From Spirometra erinaceieuropaei (taxonomy: Eukaryota > Platyhelminthes > Cestoda > Diphyllobothriidea > Diphyllobothriidae), in contig CACRXP010000009.1 in the NCBI GenBank assembly GCA_902702965.1, positions 2,891,395 through 2,955,394 of the forward strand: a stretch of DNA of 64,000 bases, in the 5' to 3' direction. Numbering within the stretch: the stretch's first letter is position 1; each line of letters starts with the position of its first letter. Below the pieces are notes generated by a model, which had not been told where the DNA came from, ran no database searches, and was given only the letters and a program-made list of their open reading frames with translations. The position numbers and the translations under genes are program-made. This document shows positions 46,102 to 57,689 of the stretch, one piece after another.

Positions 46102-46746
46102 AATGAAGACTGGCAGGCGACAGTCCAATAACCATTTCTTGCTACAACCTCTACGCCCTTTATTTGGCATCACTGTAAAAAAATGGCCCAAGGAAATCAG
46201 TATATTTCCGACCCAGGCATCAACCGCACTCCCAGTGATTATCAGAGGTTACACGTCTGCCTGACAGACGACACCTACTGCGTACCCACCAGAACAGGCG
46301 CAACGCCAACGAGTTGGGCGTGAATTGGTATCTAGTGACGCACGGCTTCCATCGCATTCATATTCCGACCGGAGTTGGATGCAGGCGCAAGGGCTGACAA
46401 AGTTGAACGCCCTCTCTACGCGTGCCACACGCATTGAGAAGGGGCCGCCCTAGCCGGGCTCCTCCTTTTCAGAAGGACTGAGTTGACCCGTCAATACAAC
46501 CTTCCAAACAAGGGCTCTTAGGACATCGTAGTAGATCCAATCTCAGCAGATCTTAATTCTGAGGAATATGCCAATTTGTCACGAGGATGGATCCCACCCA
46601 GGTATCCGCCCCACCTTCTCTTCGCTCTTCCGTGCATCGCTTGACTGTCCGAACCTTTCACACAAGTGGCCCTGGGAGTGGCCTAGTAAATGACGCGGTG
46701 TGAGAGTCTACGTCCAAAGTACACTCCCCCCCCCCTCCCCCACGTA

Positions 46747-47737
46747 CAGTAGGTGGGCTAACTCACGAAATGTCAACTGAAATTCCGAAATGCGCGTTCG
46801 TCTCGAAAAGATTAATTAAGTAAGGCTGTAATACTAATCAGCCTGAAGTATATTTCTATAATAATTCTTTACCTCGGGATGCCGTCTTTCGAACGAACTT
46901 CCTTCGTGGCTGCATGCAAAAACTATACTCGGCAAGAAATAACTACTTAAGTAGCATGCAATTTTCTCATTGATTTTCGATGCCCCTAAAAGTCCAATTA
47001 TATTTCATGGAAAACATGCATAAAGATATTCATTCTTTTGCTCATTCGGTAAAAAAATTTGCCTTATTTTAAGTTTATACTCGAAGGAAGGGTAATATTC
47101 GTTTTTAAAGAACTTTTCCAATTCCCGAAGAATTTTGCAATTGACCTGCCGTTACACTTGGATTCAGGGTTTCCAAACTACAAGCCGTATATGTTCCGCG
47201 TACAGAAAACCGCACACTTCTCTACCGTAATAATAGGGAGACCATATAGGGTTCAAAAAATGAAACAGTGTATTTGAACCATATTGTAAACTTTACAAGC
47301 CACAATGGTAAATGCAGAGACACGACGTTTTATGAACGGCCATTTCACGGTATTAAAAATTCTCTGAATTAGAAACTTTTTAAAACCGAATTATGTTCCT
47401 CCTTCGAGTATAAAATTGAAAGATGTAATTTTCTACTGAATGAGTTAAAGAATGAGCATTGCTATTCATGTTTCCCATGAAATATAATTGGACTTTTAGG
47501 GGCATCGAAAATCAATGGTAAAAAACCTTCTACTTGAGTAGTCATTTGTTACGGAGTATAGTTTTTGCATGCAGCCAGATAGATGTTCTTTCGAAGGTCT
47601 GCATCCTGAGGTACTTGCATTATTATAGAATTATGCTGCTGACTGACTAGTTTTACAACCCTACTTAATTAATATTTTCGAAACGAAAACGCATTTCGGA
47701 ATTTTGATTGACATTTCATGAGTTAGCCCACCTACTG
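46747..47737. mobile_element. TA-flanked long-TIR element (family B), best copy
   Basis: TA (46745-46746) | CAGTAGGTGGGCTAACTCAC ... GAGTTAGCCCACCTACTG | TA (47738-47739); 991 bp. The arms pair for several hundred bases with interruptions. No transposase. Confidence 0.9.
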
Positions 47738-47739
47738 TA

Positions 47740-48370
47740 AGGCCTCAAGCCGACCACCCCACATGAACACACAGTACTGACCTCGAGGACGGTGTTATCC
47801 AATCAGTTGGCAGTCTTCACGACGTTTAGCTCACCGTGCTACCTTCAAAGCCAGTCAGATTTAGTCCACTGAGCAATGGGCTGATGCGCCGTGGGGATGA
47901 AGCCACCACTAGGCACTAGAAGACGCAGTTCTCAGTGCAAGTGAACAGAGGAAAACCTCCGTTTTGCATTATGTAGGCAGATTTTGCCGGTTGGATGGAC
48001 AGAGAAGAACGGCGACTCGATTTCAAATAGTCGTCAAGTTACTTCATCGAAAGGCTTCTCCGCTGCCATTGCTATTTCTATTCCCACGTCAAACTTTCGA
48101 TCTGGTATCTACTTTTTGGTTTCTGAAAACGAAGAAACCACAATTCTATGATGCACCCGGCGTACAGTCTCCCGAAGACGCCATTCTCGTTGATCATATT
48201 AGAAACCGGAGTACTGCCAGAATCATGCATATCAGGGTTGGATCGTGCAGTCAGAGATATCGCACACATTCTTGGACTTGCGGAATTCCCTAACCAACGC
48301 ATCTGAAGTTGGCTTTGTTCAAGTACCCCAATCCCTAACCTACACATCAACTGTTACATACGACCTGGAA
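47740..48370. other. Unassigned stretch
   Basis: A 109-codon open stretch at 47964-48293 has no recognisable domain. Confidence 0.3.
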
Positions 48371-48477
48371 TTCTATGGAAAATAAGACATATTAATAGGA
48401 GTTTTGGCAGATTTCGGCCCAAGTGGGAAAAACTCGAGGCGCCGAGTTTTTCACAGTTGAGCCAAAATGTATCACTC

Positions 48478-48895
48478 GAAATCTGCCAAAACACGTATAA
48501 ATTATGTTGGCCTGGTAATCATGTGGTGGATTCTAGATGGATTACTTAGGAACACTTGTTTGGAGAATCAGCTTACTGTGTAAGATTTGGTGGATTCCAG
48601 ACGTTTCAGTAAGTTTCGTGGGTAACTTGGCCCAAATGTGATTAAACTCACGTCGTCCGGGGAGGGATCCCATAGCTCTGAATAATTCATATTGACTCGA
48701 CTGTGAAAAATCAAAATCTGCCAAAATATCTATGAATTACGTGATCCTAGTAGTCATCTGGTGGATTCTAGGTGAATTACTTAGGAAATCCTGCTTGCGC
48801 GGTCAATTTAATGTATCAGATTTGGTGGATTCCGGAGGTTGCAGTAGGTTGGGCGGGTAACTTGACCCATGTGTGATAAAACTCGCGTCGTCCGG
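48478..48895 (+). repeat. 235-bp tandem repeat (SINE-related), two units
   Basis: ATCTGCCAAAA starts at 48481 and 48716 and GTCGTCCGG ends at 48660 and 48895, both with a 235-bp period. Between them come GGTGGATTCTAG, TTACTTAGGAA and GATTTGGTGGATTCC in both units. A tRNA-like head follows the second unit. Confidence 0.9.
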
Positions 48896-49125
48896 TGGGG
48901 CCCCGAAGCTCGGGTGGTTAGAGCGTTGGCTGTACTGAAGCCTCTTCTCACTGTCATGAGTTTAAATCCCCTGGAGGCGACGAGTTTTTCACAGTTGGGT
49001 CAGTATGAATCTTCGAAAACTGTCAGTCTGGCTGCATCGCCTCAGAATCGTATAAAGAATTAATCTGTGGTCGCCTCATCTGCATAACTGTCATATTTTG
49101 CAATCCGGCAATTAATCCGTAGTCT
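48896..49125 (+). repeat. tRNA-derived SINE (second type)
   Basis: GCTCGGGTGGTTAGAGCG (A-box-like), GAGTTTAAATCCCC (B-box-like), then ACAGTTGGGTCAGTATGAAT and a tail GGTCGCCTCATCTGCATAAC. The tail also closes the first part of both long composite repeats (35.06 and 50.07 kb). Confidence 0.65.
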
Positions 49126-49229
49126 TTTGAGAGTCACATACATCAGAGCTGGAATCATTCAGTCCGTGGTTTCACACGCATACATGGACTTGGAAAATTC
49201 CCTGCAAGACCTTACTTCATGGCCGTGCC

Positions 49230-49335
49230 TGTAAGGGGTTAGGGTTAGGCGTTAGAGGTTGAGGTTAGGGCTAGGGGTTAGAGTTAGGGGTTGAGGTTAC
49301 AGGTTAGGGTTAGGTGTTGGGGCTAGACTGGGCTT
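49230..49335 (-). repeat. Degenerate telomere-like GGGTTA tract
   Basis: GGTTAGGGTTAGGCGTTAGA and variants for about 100 bp, the complement of the 26.5-kb tract. Confidence 0.85.
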
Positions 49336-49763
49336 GTCAACCGTAGGTACGGCTACGAAATAAGATCTGACCGAATTCCCTGACCACCACCTATGCAATT
49401 GGCTTATTCGCTTGTCTCAGCCCTTAACCTGCCCATCACAGACCATATCCGACCTCGGATTCTGTCACTACTTTTCCGTTTCTTATTGCACTACAGTCAA
49501 AAGACAACCTTATAATGCCCTTCCTTCAGGACGGTGACTGTTCATTTTATTTAATATTGTGGAAGAGGTCGGTGCTCACATTATATCAGACAGCATGCTC
49601 CTAGTTCAAGACCCACCCAAAACACAAGATTTGGCAATCGTAGAACACTTTTCGAAAACACGCAAAAGTGACGGCGGGATTGCGGTTTATACCGTACCTA
49701 GAATCGTCTAGCTCTCCGCCGCAAAAGTAGGATCTCTAGAAAATTACAAAAAAGACACTCGGT

Positions 49764-50555
49764 GAAGAACGTTCCTCAAAGTGGGCAAGACTGGTCCCAG
49801 GACGGACTAGTGAGGGCTTCTCAAAGAACGACCGGACCAATTTGTTGATTGGTTGGCGGTCGAGGGAAGAGACGCAGAGACAAGTTACGACGCAAATGAG
49901 TTTGACACAACTTTTAACTGTGAAGGTAGTTTATTAACAAAAAAAATCCCAGCGACCTGACAGACAGGCCTTCCGGATTGGCCCATAAGTCTGACTAAGT
50001 CACATTCTTCAAAAATTGTCAGTCTGGCTAAACCGCTCCTGCATCATATAAAGAATTAATTTGTGGTCGTCTCTTCTGCATAATTTTGGTGTCTTGAAAT
50101 CCGATAATTCGACAGTTCGACCGTCGTTTCCGACGATGTCCACCGTCTGATCCACATCAAGGTGAGAGTAGGGACGGTGACTTGCGCGTGAATTAGTTTG
50201 CAGTGATAGTGAACTTGCATAGCATCTACCGCGCTCTCTCTTTTCCGCCCCCCACCTGAACCCGGTATCAAGACAGAGTTAAGAAGACCGGGGGCGGGCG
50301 AGGGCGCCGGTGGAGTGCACATTCGAGCCCGCATCTTGGCGCTCCGCTCCACACCCCCTGGTCCACACAGCAAACGACCAGGTTTTTGACCAATAACATC
50401 AATTGGGGGGCGGCAGGGGTCCCAGTGTGCGCGACGTCTGTCGGCACCTGGGTCCGCCACCGCACCCGAAATGTTGACATTTGTTATGATGTGCAAATCC
50501 GATAACGCCTGCCGGAATCCGATATGGCCCCCGTGTTGGTCCAGCGCATCTACCA
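49764..50555. repeat. Composite repeat, copy 2 of a long dispersed duplication
   Basis: See 34760-35516: same blocks in the same order. The family-G part here is about 35 bp longer. Confidence 0.85.
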
Positions 50556-50703
50556 CGTGACCCGTTTGGGGAACACGATGAGCAATTAATCGATAGTAGT
50601 CATCGGTCAACCAGGTTAACATAAACAAAGGGTCTGCGTTGTATTTAGTTGAATGCTGGGCAGTCTTGATTATAGATGTTTCTCGCCTCTCACTCTCTCG
50701 CAG

Positions 50704-50780
50704 AAGTGGTCATGTGTCAACCACAGAAATACGAAATCGCAGCCTTGGCTATCTGGGCTACAGCGATAAACTCGACAAAG
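50704..50780 (+). CDS. Weak candidate exon
   Basis: Strong acceptor CCTCTCACTCTCTCGCAG at 50703; open SGHVSTTEIRNRSLGYLG...LDK to AAAG|GTGGCT. No domain and a weak donor. Confidence 0.2.
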
Positions 50781-51675
50781 GTGGCTCACACTTCCGTAGG
50801 TTTGATCCTGTACTTCGGCTGCTTCAGCAATGTATGACCAAGTGAATGGGTGCATTTTGAAAAATGTGACCGGCCTCTGCCCCCATCTTGCCAATTTTTC
50901 CGGAGAAAGGCCGAAAAATTAGAAATGTTCATTGAAAAGTCTCTAAAAATACGCGAAAAAGAGTCTGTAGATCTGAGATTTCCTCATTGTCTTAGTTTGA
51001 CACTTTAAAAGTATCCACCTATCTAAGCAAGAACTGGTGAAGTCAGAGGCGTGTCAAAAGCATTTTAGCGGTGAACGTGCCTTCTAAATTCAACTTTCCA
51101 GTTAAAATCCCCTTCCAGCTTGCTGCTTCGAGTGAAAAAATTAAGTTACACCACCGTTTGCTGGAGAGCCTCACGTCGACGAGAGTTTTGTCAAAGTTAA
51201 CCATTCTTACTTGTAGGAAAACGACAAAAAAATCAGGAGGAAAAGCGCAAAATCTCAGTCTGCATGGTTTAAAAGATTTTCAGAACCCTAGCTTGTTCCG
51301 TTTCTGTAGAGCCTGAAAAGTTCTTACTGTTCTGGAGTGAACTGTACAGAAAAAAAAAACATTTCGCTTGCTTCTAAAGTCTGCAGTTGTGCAATCGTTT
51401 GCAGCGGAAGAGATGGGAGAGCTTTCCTTAAATTTCTGCCATGTCTACAGAAAACATATTACCTTTAGACAAACATTCGAATGCAGATTTCCGTACTTTC
51501 TCAGTATCCTTATAAGGAGGCGAAATCATTTGCAAGGAACAGTCAAGGATTGCAGCCAAGCCGTAAAATCCGTTCACTCGTTGCATCTAATCATTTTCGC
51601 CCATAGGTACCATAACTCCCGAAATATGTCTGAATTAGTCAAACACCTCTCTTACGCATGAACCCAGTCCAAATA
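50781..51675. other. AT-rich stretch, unassigned
   Basis: No gene or repeat I can name. Confidence 0.3.
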
Positions 51676-53527
51676 CAGTACATGACCTATTTCATGAAAC
51701 CTTATAACGAAAATTGATGCGGGAATTTCTGGACTTCTTAAACGTTGCGTATTTTGCTTGCTCATGTACTTTCATCAATAAAATGTCCTTTTCTTGTACA
51801 GAAATTGTGTTTACTTAATTATATCCAGTAAAAAATTGCGATATACTCGGGCAATTTCCTATGCTAGTACCTTTCCCAGACTTCGGTTGCACATTTTAGC
51901 GTGTTTTTCATCGAAAAGAAAGTGATTTGACCGCGGGAGTTTTAATTGACAGAGGTTGTCGGACTTCAAAAATTATCTTATGTCCGATGCTAATCGTGGT
52001 AATCAACTTGCCAACACAAAGGTTATTTTAAGATAACCATATGTTTTATTGATCTTGAGAAGTCATATTAGCAGGCCTGTACGATTTGGTGTCATGAAGT
52101 GCAGTAATAACTCAGACGGGGATTCCTTTGTTGACATGGGCTGAAATTGTTTTGCCGTTTGGAAAATGTTACGTGAAGTTACAGGAATAACCACCACCAA
52201 ATGGTCATTTCCAGTTTTGAACATATGAAACACTACTTGTCGTGTAGTTTAGTTTCTTTGCATAACTTATTCAGAAATAGATCGAGCAAAAAATTAATAG
52301 TCCCAGCAAAATCTAACTACTTATATGGGCACTCTACCATGCATTTATTGTCGAAAAACAGTCTAAAAGCGAGCAATAACAACGAAAATAACCGTAATAT
52401 ATATAAAAAAAACAATGTTCTTACGTTTACGTTAGAAAAATATTAGTATTGTTTAGGAACGTGAGGGAAACGGTCAAAAGTGTCAAATGTTTTCTTGGCC
52501 TCGTCGTGCAAAAAAGCAAGTACACAGAGATCCGTCAGCGGAGTGCAGTATAAAAGCGCTTCTCAAAGAGGTAACTTATTAAGGAAAGTCTTCTTATTGA
52601 CCAGAGGCATATTCGCCGCTGTTTTTTGTTGTAGACAGTCAGTGTACTCGAAAATGAAGTTTCACGTTCGAATAAGTCTTCAGATATAACCTAACCGACC
52701 TTTTTTTATTAAAAAGAAAGCCCAAACACTCACTAGTTTCGTAAATATCCTCAAGAAGTATCATATTTTAAAGGTTTCAACGTATTAGATAACACGGAAT
52801 CTGTCTTTATGGGCGATCAGGGAAAAACCACTGAAAATCATGCAGTATTCAGCAATATTTCACGGTCGATCTGAAAGTCAGCGTAATACAAAATGGACGG
52901 GAAAAAATTATCTCTGAAAACACAAAATTTTTGATTTACGATCCCGCCTGTCAGTTTTATCTAAATTTATTAGGCACCGATCGGCCTGGTAGCCTGTGGC
53001 CCTATGGAAACTTTTGCTTCTATGACGTTCCCATTGAGGAACCCAAAAAATCCCGTTTTTTCTTGAACTGCATCTCATCCAACTCAAAGGAGTCATGCAC
53101 ACTACGAATCCCTGGAAAACTGTTTTGGAATCTACATTCAGATTGAAGGCTGTTGACAAACCGCTATATATGAAAGCACGCAACTTTTTAAAGGATATTT
53201 AGATGTACACTTCATTGAAACACCATTTCCAAGCTTTATTTTATTTGCAGTTTCACATTTTTTAGTTTTTTGCATGGGAAGACAGCCTATACATTTAAAA
53301 ACGAACTTCACTAATTTAAAACGTTTCGGGATACTGCGCTTTTCTAAAAAAATCGGCATTTTGAAGCAACGCAGAACTGTCTTTAATATGTCATTTATGC
53401 TTTTTATTCTTTCCAAGCAATACTTAATAAGCATTGATATTGGATCCATGAATTGGTGTCAGGTTGCGAGCGATTCGTAATCAGTCGTAAATTTCGAAAC
53501 ATTTCATGGGTTAGTTCCCATACCGTG
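51676..53527. mobile_element. 1.9-kb TA-flanked element (family C), copy 2
   Basis: TA|CAGTACATGACCTATTTCAT at left; degraded right end TTAGTTCCCATACCGTG. Collinear with 40308-42230, but lacking the 212-bp tandem duplication. No coding capacity. Confidence 0.78.
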
Positions 53528-55844
53528 CATCAATAAAAACTCCAAATCAATAATGAAACGCTTCCTGTTAGGTCGAAGCACAAAATAAGTGTTCCTGCAA
53601 TATTCAAATAGCTAGAAATAGCAATTTTATTAAGGAAACTGTCAAAAAGACGAAAACCCGTAGCAGATGCGCAATTTAAATTTTTCAAAATGCATAAAGC
53701 CTCCCCACCGCAAATATCTGAGAAAATAAAACGGCATAAACACAGCGGCGCCTAAAATATTCTTTTATACTGTCCCGCATTTAACTGTCTTCCATGCGGT
53801 AGAGCAGTTAGTTAGCTGACTAATATTTGACCATCGATTTAAAAGGGTTTCAAGCGAATTCGATGCGGTTTTTCTGCTTTTGCGTTGTTTATGGTACACT
53901 CGGAGAGAACAAAGGGGATTTCGTTTGGTTTCGGCGACAAGGAAAATTAACATTCTGTTTGTATTTGAGCCATTTCTGTTATTATTGCTGACTTTTGGCT
54001 CGATATACCGTTTCAAATACACGACGGAGTGGCATATAAATACCCACATATTGCTGAAAACGCCAGTGCGCTGCTTGCTCGATTTCGAAATCCCGTATTA
54101 GCAGAAAACGAACCGCTAAAAAGTGCCTTGCCATGTGCCCAAAAACTAAAATGGCCACTTTATGTCGGATTATTCGCAATTACTTACGGAATATTTGAGG
54201 AGGTCAGTAGAATAAAGATTCTATAAGGAAAGGACTGTCTGAAGACAAAAATCACACTGTTGGAAATCTGAAATTAAAAGAAGAAAAATTGTTTTTTTTT
54301 TCGGAAAATAGTTTGTTTATTCACCTATTGCTTCACCTGACTTACACAAGGAGAAAAAGCAATTTTCAGATGGCTGGAGATTGTTTTTTGTTAAACATTC
54401 CCGTTTAGATCAATTCCATCTGGTGTAAAAATATGCACTGACACAATAATGAGGTATGGGAAATTTACGAAAGTGGGAAATCATCTGAATATGGGTCGAC
54501 GTTGGGTTCCGCCCAAATTTTCGAGACTTCTCCCGCAGAAAATTGCTTAGAGATATTTTCGCATGGGAAAAGGACTTTTTGAATGCATCAGGGGAATTTG
54601 AAAACTCTATGGCGTTTAAGATGCTCCGAAATGATCATCTTGAAGTAAATAATCGAGTTTCATGCGTTGCGTCAACTACTGACTTAACCGTTGATGGAAA
54701 TTATAGGCTTATGTTTTCTTCTTACTTTATTACATTGGGAGCTGTTCGAGTATTAATATTTATGCTTGCACACAATTGAGATACTGTGTGGGTTTGTGGT
54801 TCCTTCTGCTCAAATGCGATGGACGGCCCGCTAGGGTGTTCGATTCAAAGCAGACATCTTGGGAAGCGGTAACTCAAAGCCGACGTTCATTACCACTGTC
54901 TTACTGAAAAAGTAAAGTCCGCAGACTCGGCAAAAAAGTCATACAGAGGCGGTTAAATGTTTTTGCGTGATTTTCAAACACCACCGCCAGTACATGGTCT
55001 TTTTACTCGCAAGCTATCCGAAAAGGACATTGCATGCAGCAAGTTCTGTTAGGAGTAATAATTTGCGAGGTTTGTTTCTGCAGCTCCACTTGATTGATAC
55101 TATAAGGTTAGCTTTTGAAAGAACTTTAGTAGAAGCGGGTACGCTGACTTTACAGATATCAGGGGTCTGCACCTTTCTTGCCACTTTAATCCAGCAAGTA
55201 ACTGTGCCACGGGGGAGGTGGGATTATAGTCATTCTCGTTTACATCAGGCACCGGTTCATGTGCGCTTCCCAGAGCGTGCTTCAAGGCCTGTTTGCGCCT
55301 TCTTTTTCAGTCTAATCCAGCGAGGGGCCAAGTAGGCTTGCCAATGACATTGTTCGGATGGAATGGATCTCCGTAGGTTCCATCAAAGTGGTCATACGCT
55401 GTGAATTAACACGCGGTTCCCTCTGTGGCCCTCCAGTTTTGATTGCGTCCTCCTTATCCTCTTAATACAGAGAGTGGCTGTGTCGCTATCTTTAGTTACA
55501 CCAAGCATCGTTTCACACACGCTTACCTGAGCATGCTTCGAGCTCTACTTGCACTGCTTTCACTTCCTAATCCAGCAAATGTATATGTTAGTTATGTTAA
55601 CTAAAACTGTTTTAGTTAGCTAGCCACAAGTTATCAATCAATTCGGACTGCTGGGTCAAATCCAGCCAAAAATCGACCATATAACAGGTTTCGAAAAGAC
55701 ATTCTGGGCAAAATTAATTTTTTCGACTGCGACTAAGCCTAACATATCCTCCTACGCTAACCAGGGCTGCGTAACCCGCGTACAGGGGGCTGTCTACTTT
55801 CGTTAGCCACTGCACCCGATTCCCCTGCCGGCAGCTCAGACTTC
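53528..55844. other. AT-rich stretch, unassigned
   Basis: Only short open stretches without domains (for example 53880-54101, 54543-54779). Confidence 0.3.
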
Positions 55845-56583
55845 CAGCAGGTGGGCCAACACATAAAATGTCAACCGATATTCCGAAATGCGTTCTCGTT
55901 TCGAAAAGATTAATTATGTAGGGTTGTGTAACCAATTTTCTTGCGGTCTAACTCGATAATGATCCAGTTACCTCAGTGTGTCGGCTTTCGAATGAATTTA
56001 TTTCCGACTGCATACAAGAACTTTACTCTGCAAAAAATGACTACACATAGTAGCATGCAATTTTCTCATTGATTTTCGATGTCCTTAAAGATTCAATTAT
56101 ATTTCGTGGAAAACATGCACAGCAAATATTCATTCTTTTGCTCATTCAGTAGAAAATTACGTCTTCTTTCAATTTTACACTAAAAGAAAGGGTATTATTC
56201 GGTTTTAAAAAAGTTTCTAATTGTGAGATTCGAGAATTAGAAAAGTTTTTAAGACCGAATTAAAAGAAAACGTAGGTTCCACTGAATGAGCAAAAGAATG
56301 AATATTTGTGTGCATGTTTTCCATGAGATATATTTAAATTTATAAGGGCGTCGAAAATCAATGAGAAAATTGCATACTGCTCAAGTAGTCATTTTAGCAG
56401 AGAATAGTTCTTGCATACAGTCGGAAATAAGTTCATTCAAAAACCGACACCCTGTGGTAACTGGATCATTATAGAATTATGCTGCACGATGATTAGTTTT
56501 ACAACCCTACTTAATTAATCTTTTCGAAACCAGAACGCATTTAGAAATGTCGATCGACATTTCATGTGTTAGCTCATCTACTG
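55845..56583. mobile_element. Short family-B long-TIR element
   Basis: CAGCAGGTGGGCCAACACAT at left, ATGTGTTAGCTCATCTACTG|TA at right; 739 bp, so about 250 bp shorter than full copies. The loss is in the centre, leaving mostly TIR. Confidence 0.8.
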
Positions 56584-56589
56584 TAGTTT

Positions 56590-57050
56590 AACACGCGGCC
56601 CAGGTAAGTGGGGGAGGAGAGAGTGCAACGGATCCTGCACAAGTCTACTATCGTCGTCCCCGCGGCCCCCTCTTTTGGAGGACTCTGTGGTCTAAATGTC
56701 AGACGTAGGCCTTAACACCGCGTCAATCGGTGCGTCCAAATCTGCCTGACAGGGTCGGTCAGTAGGCTGGTGCATGAGAGAGGAGGAAGTGAGACTGATA
56801 CATGCACCAACGCATTCTTTGCCAATAAAAAATATGATTTGCCTGGATCCGCCACGAAGGGCTAAGAGTTGTGGTTTGAAAGGTTGTCAGCGGAGGATAT
56901 TAAGCAGTCTTTATCAGGACTGAGAGTGCGGCTACAGTGACGCCTTTCGAATGTGGCCCACTGAAATGAGACCCGAGTCGCCTTTACAGATGCCTGGTGC
57001 TTTAGTATGTTAACCATATGACGTCAATCAGGTGGGGATGCAGAACCAGA
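56590..57050. other. Unassigned, with a short family-G piece at its start
   Basis: GGTAAGTGGGGGAGGAGAGAGTGC at about 56602 recalls family G. Nothing else. Confidence 0.3.
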
Positions 57051-57122
57051 CATCGCCTAATAATGTAAAGGAATTTTCAGCTGAGGAAAATGAAGTGCTC
57101 ACCGGATCGAAAGACTTATTCG

Positions 57123-57165
57123 GCTGACGTTTCGAAGAGCTGGGGCGGCTTTCCATTATCAAAGC
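57123..57165 (-). ncRNA. Hammerhead-ribozyme-like motif, minus copy
   Basis: Stem I GCU/AGC, core UUGAUAA (two deviations), stem II GGAAAGC/GCUCUUC partly paired, GAAAC and GUC. Confidence 0.5.
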
Positions 57166-57574
57166 GTCTAGTGAAAAATCGACCAGAGCAGCCGTTTTAG
57201 GCAAGGGCACCTCCACGACAGAGCGTCTCACACTTGAGGCTCGGTACTCAAATGTCAACTCCATCAACAGGCATCTATACCTTCCTTCGGCCTATAAAGT
57301 CCTACGTCGCTACATACGCCGTGACGAAGACAAGACAATCCTACGGAGCCTGAGACTACCGAGCAAACACGGCCTGTCCACCAATTCACCCAAAGCGGGG
57401 ACGCAAACGCAACTAACCCCAACTGAGGTGACGAAACACCATACAGGAGGCCACCAACACTCACAGGCGACGGCCAGTAGGTCAAGGCAGCGAAAAAAAA
57501 ACGAGAAAATCGATCAGCCCAAGGCCAACTAATCCCGCTGTCTATGCAAAATTATGATCGATTTTTCACTAGAC

Positions 57575-57617
57575 GCTTTGATGATGGAGAGCCGCCCCAG
57601 CTCTTCGAAACGTCATC
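57575..57617 (+). ncRNA. Hammerhead-ribozyme-like motif, plus copy
   Basis: Core UUGAUGA, stem II GGAGAGC/GCUCUUC with CGCCCCA loop, GAAAC and GUC. Stem I is weakened by AUC instead of AGC. Confidence 0.55.
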
Positions 57618-57689
57618 CGAACAAGTCTTTCGATCCGGTGAGCACTTCATTTTTCTCAGATTATCAACCCGGATCTCTTACTTTTGCTA

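Larger units (their letters stand above)
57075..57650. repeat. Inverted pair of PLE terminal regions
   Basis: 57080-57190 (minus) and 57545-57650 (plus) are inverted copies; both read SLDAL, MESRPSSSKR and NKSFDPVSTSF when translated. Each carries a hammerhead-like motif. About 350 bp of other sequence separates them. Confidence 0.85.
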
